Assembly: GCF_024713975.1 (NCBI RefSeq)
Contig: NC_091099.1
Span: forward strand, 5,079,501 to 5,143,500
Reading direction: 5' to 3'
DNA: 64,000 nucleotides
From: Paralichthys olivaceus
Lineage: Eukaryota > Chordata > Actinopteri > Pleuronectiformes > Paralichthyidae
Below, piece by piece: positions 58,701-64,000 of this stretch (positions are counted from its first letter, which is position 1; each line of letters starts with the position of its first letter). Below the pieces are notes generated by a model, which saw nothing but the letters and a program-made list of their open reading frames with translations, did not search any database and was not told where the DNA came from. The position numbers and the translations under genes are program-made.

Positions 58701-61040
58701 AGCAGAACTGTTCAAGTGTTGCACAACTATTTGTATCAAATACAGTTGTGAAAATAAATATCTCAATGACAGATGAAAGATAAGTCCTTACAACAGTTTG
58801 TTTTCAGTGTAACAGCTCTGTGTAAAACTAAATCCACGCACCTTTAGCCAGTTGGACATAATGACAACACTGGGATCCTTTAGTGCACTGAACAGTTCTT
58901 TAGCTGCCCGTTTCTTCTCTTGCCTGTAATTCTGCTTTTGGACCTGAGAGACAAAAGAAACACATGAATGAGTCATCAGTCTCACTGGTTAGTGGACTGG
59001 TATGAAAGGGCCACTAGGTGGAGGCAGAGTCAAACACACTACAAGCATTCATACAAGACGTCCTGTTGTCTCTGGTTTTCAGTAACATGATTCATTATGC
59101 TATGCTTTACAAAGCGGTACACAGTAAAAGTATTATTCATGGACATGTTAAAAAGATCCCAAATGGCTTGTGTACATTTGAACCACTGAGCCGCAGAGTG
59201 ACAGAGATACTGAAGATACTAAACTAAACACATGTCATAATGAATCCAACTGCAAAACCATGCTCAAAAGTTCTCACAGTTATGGAAGGAAGGGACGTGT
59301 CATGTACCTTGAGAGACTCCTTCCGGGCCAGCTTCTCTGTGGGGGAGGGACAGTCCTTCTCAACTCCATTAAACATCCTGGACTCAGACTTAAGGAGAGA
59401 GCAGAGAAGATGATCAGAGGGGATGAAGAGGAGGGAGATAGGATATCACAGAAAGAAAAGCAGTTAAAATTTTAATTAAAAGTAGTTTAGTCTCTTGTAA
59501 AAATCTAGGTCAATGGTGAATATGATTAATTTATAGTGTCCTGCAATCAGACTTAACTTGTTTGACTTGGTTGCATTATAGGAAGCACATTATTTAATTG
59601 TTCCCTGTTCCACAGAGCATATCTGTTATACCACAACTTTGAGTGAAGCAGGTAGGTGGCCCTTTCAATGAGAAGGACAACTTCGCTGACAGTCAGTTCT
59701 GCTGTTGTGACCACAAACCCACAGACTTAGTTAGAAAGGGAAATGACTTCTCCACTAATCTGTGAGCACAGATCAGAATCTCACTTTGCTGAGCTCACAC
59801 AGGCACTTATCTGTTTGTGTTAATAGAAGCCATTCTTTAAGCACAGTAAACAACTACGGCCCCTAATGATATCAACATGCAAGGGTTAAGGCTGTGCTCA
59901 GTCTCCTTTTGTCCTAAAAGGGCTTCCATGATGGAAAAGAGGATGCAGCTGCACATGTGGATTATTTGAATTGTTCCACGTGTAAATAGGCAATATTACG
60001 AGATGAAGCCAGACAAAGTGACAAGAGGAGAAGAGACGAGACAGGGTGAGATAACACAGGTTGCCAGTGGAAACATTTATTGACCAGTCATAAGTAGTAT
60101 GACTAAAGAATGGAAACACATTGTTAGGACTAATACAGCATAAGCAAGATAGGCAGCGCTGGGAAAATAAATGCCTGAGCTGCCAAAATGTGGTGCTACA
60201 GACACAGTTCCCACCATGGCCCTCACACATAACAATGTGGATTTTACACACTGTTGTGTCATGACTTCAAAATGTTAGTTATTCCTATTTTGTAAGTGGG
60301 TTTTTTTTACCAAAACAAACAAAGAACTCTGTTTAGTTTCCACTTCTCATATATTTCATGACCAATTTGTAAAATGCCCTGACGTTACATAACTTCCTCT
60401 AAAAACAATGCATCAACAATTGTAGGTCAGTTCCATTTAAAAGTCTTGTTTGTGTTTTAGGTTGTTTTATACTGTGGTTGATGAGAAGAAAATAAATCAT
60501 CACAGAATACAAAGGCGAAGGCTCTGTGCAAACCCAATGAGTCAACTACAGAGAAGTGTTAAGCAGCTGCCCAACCAGGTGCTGTGTTCTTACCTTGCTG
60601 CCTGGTGATTGGGCAGGACTAAGTTCATTACTCAGCATGGAGAGACCGTTCCTGTCTGTCTCACTGCCTGGTGGGAACCCACAACACACAGTCACATACA
60701 AATGAACTCAGTGAATAAACCTGCTGACAGACAGTTAAAGCATGGCAGCCCCAAAAGCAACTAATAAGCAGCAACTGAGGTTGGTTGATTTTTATGGAAT
60801 AAGTACAGTGCAACAAAGTCTGCTGGGATCCACCAGCACATGTCAAATAATATATCTGGTTTTGTCATATTCATGTGTCTGCTTTGACCCCTTGGGTCAT
60901 TTACCTGGGCTGAGGTTGTAAAGGTCGTTGTCTCCTCCATAAGACAAGTTCCGGGTGAGGGTGCGGGGGTCAATTTTGGGTGGGGAGGTGGCGTTGGGGC
61001 ACAGAGAAAACCTCCGATGGAACAAATTCTCCTCCTTCAT
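49720..61040 (-). CDS. osbpl5: Oxysterol-binding protein-like 5 / ORP5 (21 coding exons, 869 aa)
   Basis: An ER tail-anchored lipid exchanger of ER-plasma membrane contacts; the mammalian protein moves phosphatidylserine against PI4P. Exons, 5' to 3': 61040-60905, 60667-60594, 59388-59308, 58943-58842, 58594-58391, 57807-57723, 57627-57465, 54883-54670, 54463-54279, 54151-54070, 53282-53184, 53049-52953, 52832-52734, 52242-52145, 51999-51910, 51718-51582, 51153-50974, 50843-50714, 50404-50290, 50136-50034, 49855-49720. All phases agree (2610 nt with stop). Start: [15 protein letters not shown] resembles human ORP5. The PH domain is at about 127-245 ('[20 protein letters not shown]'). The ORD runs from about 360 to 745, with '[10 protein letters not shown]' and the EQVSHHPP signature at 474-481 intact. 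The C-terminal membrane anchor is at about 850-869 ([17 protein letters not shown]). Length is close to human (879 aa). Paralogue ORP8 is excluded by the N-terminus and synteny. Confidence 0.95.
53690..53910 (-). repeat. hAT-like non-autonomous element fragments in an osbpl5 intron
   Basis: Two phrases, 'atatgggaaacactt' (about 53775) and 'tttatgggaaacac' (about 53893), are reverse complements of the terminal word gtgtttcccata seen at 63764. On the minus strand each begins as GTGTTTCCCATA, so this may be two adjacent, partly decayed copies. Confidence 0.4.
54240..54262 (+). repeat. (CA)n microsatellite in a 127-bp osbpl5 intron
   Basis: About 11 CA units. In the sense of osbpl5 this is a (TG)n run beginning about 17 nt after the donor of exon 9. 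Confidence 0.9.
56178..56213 (+). repeat. (GGA)n polypurine tract
   Basis: About 11 GGA units lie in an osbpl5 intron. Confidence 0.9.
56757..56885 (+). repeat. Interspersed repeat fragment ('tatagcgccaaatca' type)
   Basis: It begins with repeated 'attca', then 'tttgtatagcgccaaatcat' and 'ctcaaggcactttacat', and later 'aagagaaacccaacag'. This is a fragment of a repeat very common in teleost genomes. It lies in the osbpl5 intron between exons 7 and 8. Confidence 0.65.
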
Positions 61041-61060
61041 CCTGACAACCTGCTCGTCCT
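61041..61060 (-). other. osbpl5: osbpl5 5' UTR part of the first coding exon
   Basis: On the minus strand an acceptor (ccgctgcag) ends at 61061, and 20 nt precede the ATG at 61040. The 5' UTR is therefore spliced, and at least one non-coding exon lies upstream (higher coordinates). Confidence 0.75.
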
Positions 61061-63048
61061 CTGCAGCGGGAGAAGCACAAAGGGAAGAGAGGAGAGAAAA
61101 TTCTGATTAAAAACAAAAAAAAAAATTGAAATATAATGCCGATATGTTCAAATATTAGATTTTACAAACATTTCAATGAAGTTATTCATCCTTTCATCGT
61201 GTTTTTCTCCCTGAATCTGATCGTTGTATTCTCTCTCAGACGCTCTGAAATGCCATCCTAGATCCTTCCTTCTGTGTATTTGTATCTGGACCCCCACCTT
61301 CTGTCTTCTCTCCTACACTAACAAAGACCCCTACTGTATGAGGACATGTCAACATAACAGCACTGTGCGTAGCAGTGACAAGCGGTTCAGACTGCACATT
61401 GTTAGAGTATATGACAGACAGATGCCCCACCAAGTCCCAGTGTCCACAGAGACTCACTGTCCAAGACAACACCCACCGCCTTTACCACTACTCGTCCATC
61501 CTCCACAATACTTCACTCAAAAGACAAATAATGTTCCTCTTCACTCATTCCCTTGGAATTGACGAGGAGCCGGTCCACAAATAAAGCACTAAACAAAAGG
61601 GCGGAAACTGCAGCTACTGCAGACATGTGCATGATGAAGCTGTGGCTCTGCAGCTTCATGTCGCTGTGCTGCTGGTAATTTGCAGAGGTGAGTGGATGAG
61701 TCATATTTTTAGGTCACCATGCCCACATAAAGTGGACAAAAACAAGTTCATGTACACACAAACACAGAGTATTTGTTGTTAACATGTTTTTTTTCCCTCA
61801 TTGCTACCTGAGGTACACTCAGCCACTCTGTTTCAACTTTCTAACTATCCATAGCACAACAACTGCTAAGCATCACAGCTTTTTCCAGACAGATAATCAT
61901 GCTTGGCCGAACGGGTGTTGAGTTGATCATTGAAAATCAGAGCTGACGGTCAAACACTGAGTTTAATGGAGCGTAGCTGTTACCACCTGGGACTGTCTGG
62001 AAGGACACAATGTGCTCTGCTCTGATCAATATAATCCTATTCATTTTCTCTCAGTGCACAAACAAACAAACACAGCGGACGAGACCCTCTGACTCGCAGC
62101 CTACAGACCAGTCTTGTTTAAGTCCTCAATTACAACATCAGGGAACAGCGTGTTACATAAAATTCATTCATAGAAGGAGTTTTTACAGACTGATTCATCT
62201 TTTTAACCCTCCCACATAGTTGGGCTGTGATTACAATGGTGCAAGTGCAGTGTTTATACCGGTAAGTGATAGATATGAAACCTGTGGGTTGACAATGGCT
62301 TGAAATGGAAATTGGAAACCGCATGTGGTGCTGCAAGAGCTGCGGTGGTTAGAAAATGGTACCCTCCCTCTAGAAGTATATACATGTTCATATTAAAAAT
62401 ACACAAGAACACTCACATCCGTGTACTCGTCACACCACTCCCTGCTTCCCTCTGTGACTCACTCTCTCAACCGCCACACTCTCCTCTCATTTCTGATCTT
62501 GCAATCTCCTCTGTGCATTTCTTCCTCTTGCCCTCTGCCCTTTTGTCCTTTCAAAGAGCCATGGAAGACCAAGATATGAGAGTGAAAAGGTAAATTTATT
62601 TCTCTCCGAAAAAAGGAGCCTTATTTGTCCTTGAGGGGCAGGTCTATAAATAGCCTTCTATTGCTGCAGTGCATGCGTGTATGTGTAGCACAGTGCTGAA
62701 CCCTGAGTGGGGTGCAGGCTGCATGGAAAAGAGCTTGAGGCATTAACATTACACAACGGTGAGCACAATGGACTGCCAAACTGTACAGACAGAAGCACAC
62801 GTACACACGGAATCAATATATCAGTTACAATGCAGGCTGGTCAAAATGTGGGCAGACACACAAACTGACAGGACAAACCAATCACAGCTGGTTCTCACAG
62901 CTGCAGGGAGACATTTTTCAGGAGAATGACTGTGTATGAGATGAGCACATTACGCAGTCTAGACCGAGCATGGGTGTGGCATCCTACTTGTGTTGTGTGT
63001 GTGGGCCTGTCAGCTAAGGATATAGAGGACATGCCAGTAGTTTTTTGG

Positions 63049-63071
63049 GTGTGTGTGTGTGTTTGTGTGTG
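63049..63071 (+). repeat. (GT)n microsatellite
   Basis: GT units with one TTT interruption. Confidence 0.85.
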
Positions 63072-63761
63072 TTCTGTGCGTACGTGACCATGTGTGCCTC
63101 TTGTGTTGCTGCAAACCAGGAGGATTACACATGCCCATAATGTAGCACCAAGGAGGAGAGAAAAATAGCCAATCCCTGCAGCAGCAGTGGAGCAGCCTGC
63201 ATTTAGTGCGCATTACACACAAACATGTGGATAAAGGCACAAAATACACACACACACACACACTAATAGTTTTGCTTGGATTTCAGACCACATCAGAAAA
63301 ATAGTTACGTGTGAGAGAGAAAGCATCACATTCATTCACTTCTGTGGGTGTGTAAATGTGTGCCCAACAGTCTGCCTCTCACTGCAAAACACTGCCTGAC
63401 TGAAAAGTGTTCAGTGCTGTTTAATTCCCACACTCGGCAACAGCAACAGCAACACTCTTTTCAAGTCGTTCATTCAAGTAAAAATCTGCAATAGATGAAT
63501 CTGTCTGCGGTGCTTAATATGTGCTGGGTGCATGAACACAATGTTCTTCTTACAGGGGATCAACAGTTTAAAACTAAAACGACATAATCAAAATTAAATG
63601 AGGAACCACTGGGGAGTTTTCATGTCCAGATATAAATCTTTGGCTGCTGTGTCCTCTGAGAGTGTTCGTCTTGACTGAAGTCAGAGAAGCAGTGTGTTTA
63701 ATGAAGATGGAATCATTGGGAAAGAAAACATATCTTTGGTATCAACAGAGATAATAAGTAC

Positions 63762-64000
63762 CAGTGTTTCCCATAAATTATCTAGACTGCGGCGGACCGC
63801 CATGTTCTCATTATTCTTGCCACAGTTTCATAATGACTCCCAGAAAATTGTTTCACGTAAGAGATCTGTGACTTAGTGTTTTGCTCAATTGCTCCATTGT
63901 ATAGCTGTGAGCAGCGCAGTTTGCAACTCTATTTGCAGAATGCTCACAAGTCCAAAAGTTGTTACCGAGGGACATATGGAATGTGCACGCCGGAAACCGC
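63762..64000 (+). mobile_element. hAT-like non-autonomous DNA element, left end (cut by window edge)
   Basis: It starts with CAGTGTTTCCCATAAATTA and 'ctgcggcggaccgccatg', the terminal signature of a hAT-type family frequent in fish. The other end is not in the window. No transposase reading frame was seen. Confidence 0.55.

Larger units (their letters stand above)
61063..64000 (-). other. osbpl5: Presumed first intron of osbpl5
   Basis: No further coding exon or CpG-rich promoter was seen between the first coding exon and the window end, so the promoter probably lies outside. The interval holds a TG microsatellite (about 63049-63071) and a hAT-like terminus (63762 onward). Nothing else is recognised. 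Confidence 0.55.

Noticed and set aside
59308..59388. Alternative downstream acceptor (..gtccag|GATG) for osbpl5 exon 3
   Set aside because: It would put an in-frame TAA right after two codons. The acceptor cttaag|TCTGAG keeps the frame and the match to ORP5, so it was chosen.
1..64000. tRNA, rRNA, miRNA or viral genes
   Set aside because: I saw no convincing tRNA A/B-box cloverleaf, rRNA segment, known miRNA hairpin or viral reading frame. The only strong hairpin (46.24-46.38 kb) is too long and perfect for a typical pre-miRNA.

Overview
The window looks like teleost fish nuclear DNA, probably percomorph; that rank is an inference. The evidence is compact intron-containing genes with GT..AG junctions, dense CA/GT microsatellites, a LINE 3' tail of a type common in fish, a hAT-like terminus, and three genes whose exons translate into vertebrate proteins. 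No prokaryotic, organellar or viral gene set was seen. I rebuilt exon boundaries by hand from reading frame, splice sites and family knowledge. No alignment or search was run.

Layout. 1-9.6 kb is gene-poor, repeat-bearing DNA that ends in a 0.5 kb TTA/TTG-rich tract. 9.64-10.42 kb is a CpG-island promoter. 9.7-19.7 kb (+) holds nap1l4, a NAP-family H2A-H2B chaperone: 13 coding exons and 360 aa. 19.7-30.5 kb is intergenic and rich in simple repeats. 30.8-31.94 kb (+) holds phlda2, a small PH-domain protein of 138 aa with one coding exon, a 3'-UTR intron, and a TATA/CRE promoter. 31.94-48.1 kb is intergenic and holds interspersed repeats, a 14-copy minisatellite, a near-perfect hairpin and long CA tracts. 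49.7-61.06 kb (-) holds osbpl5 (ORP5), an ER-anchored lipid exchanger: 21 coding exons and 869 aa. Its non-coding 5' exon(s) lie further right, possibly outside the window. 61.1-64 kb is probably its first intron.

Gene relations. The three genes do not form a pathway. They are a piece of conserved synteny with human 11p15.5 (OSBPL5-CARS1-NAP1L4-PHLDA2). The tandem nap1l4-then-phlda2 order and orientation is kept. osbpl5 lies on the other side of phlda2 in the opposite orientation, and cars1 is not seen here.

No exotic or clearly undescribed system was found. The most notable items are the altered N-terminus of nap1l4, the 64-bp-arm hairpin at 46.24-46.38 kb, the expanded minisatellite at 43.5 kb, an inverted pair of a short interspersed element on either side of phlda2, and several dispersed repeat families with multiple copies in the window.
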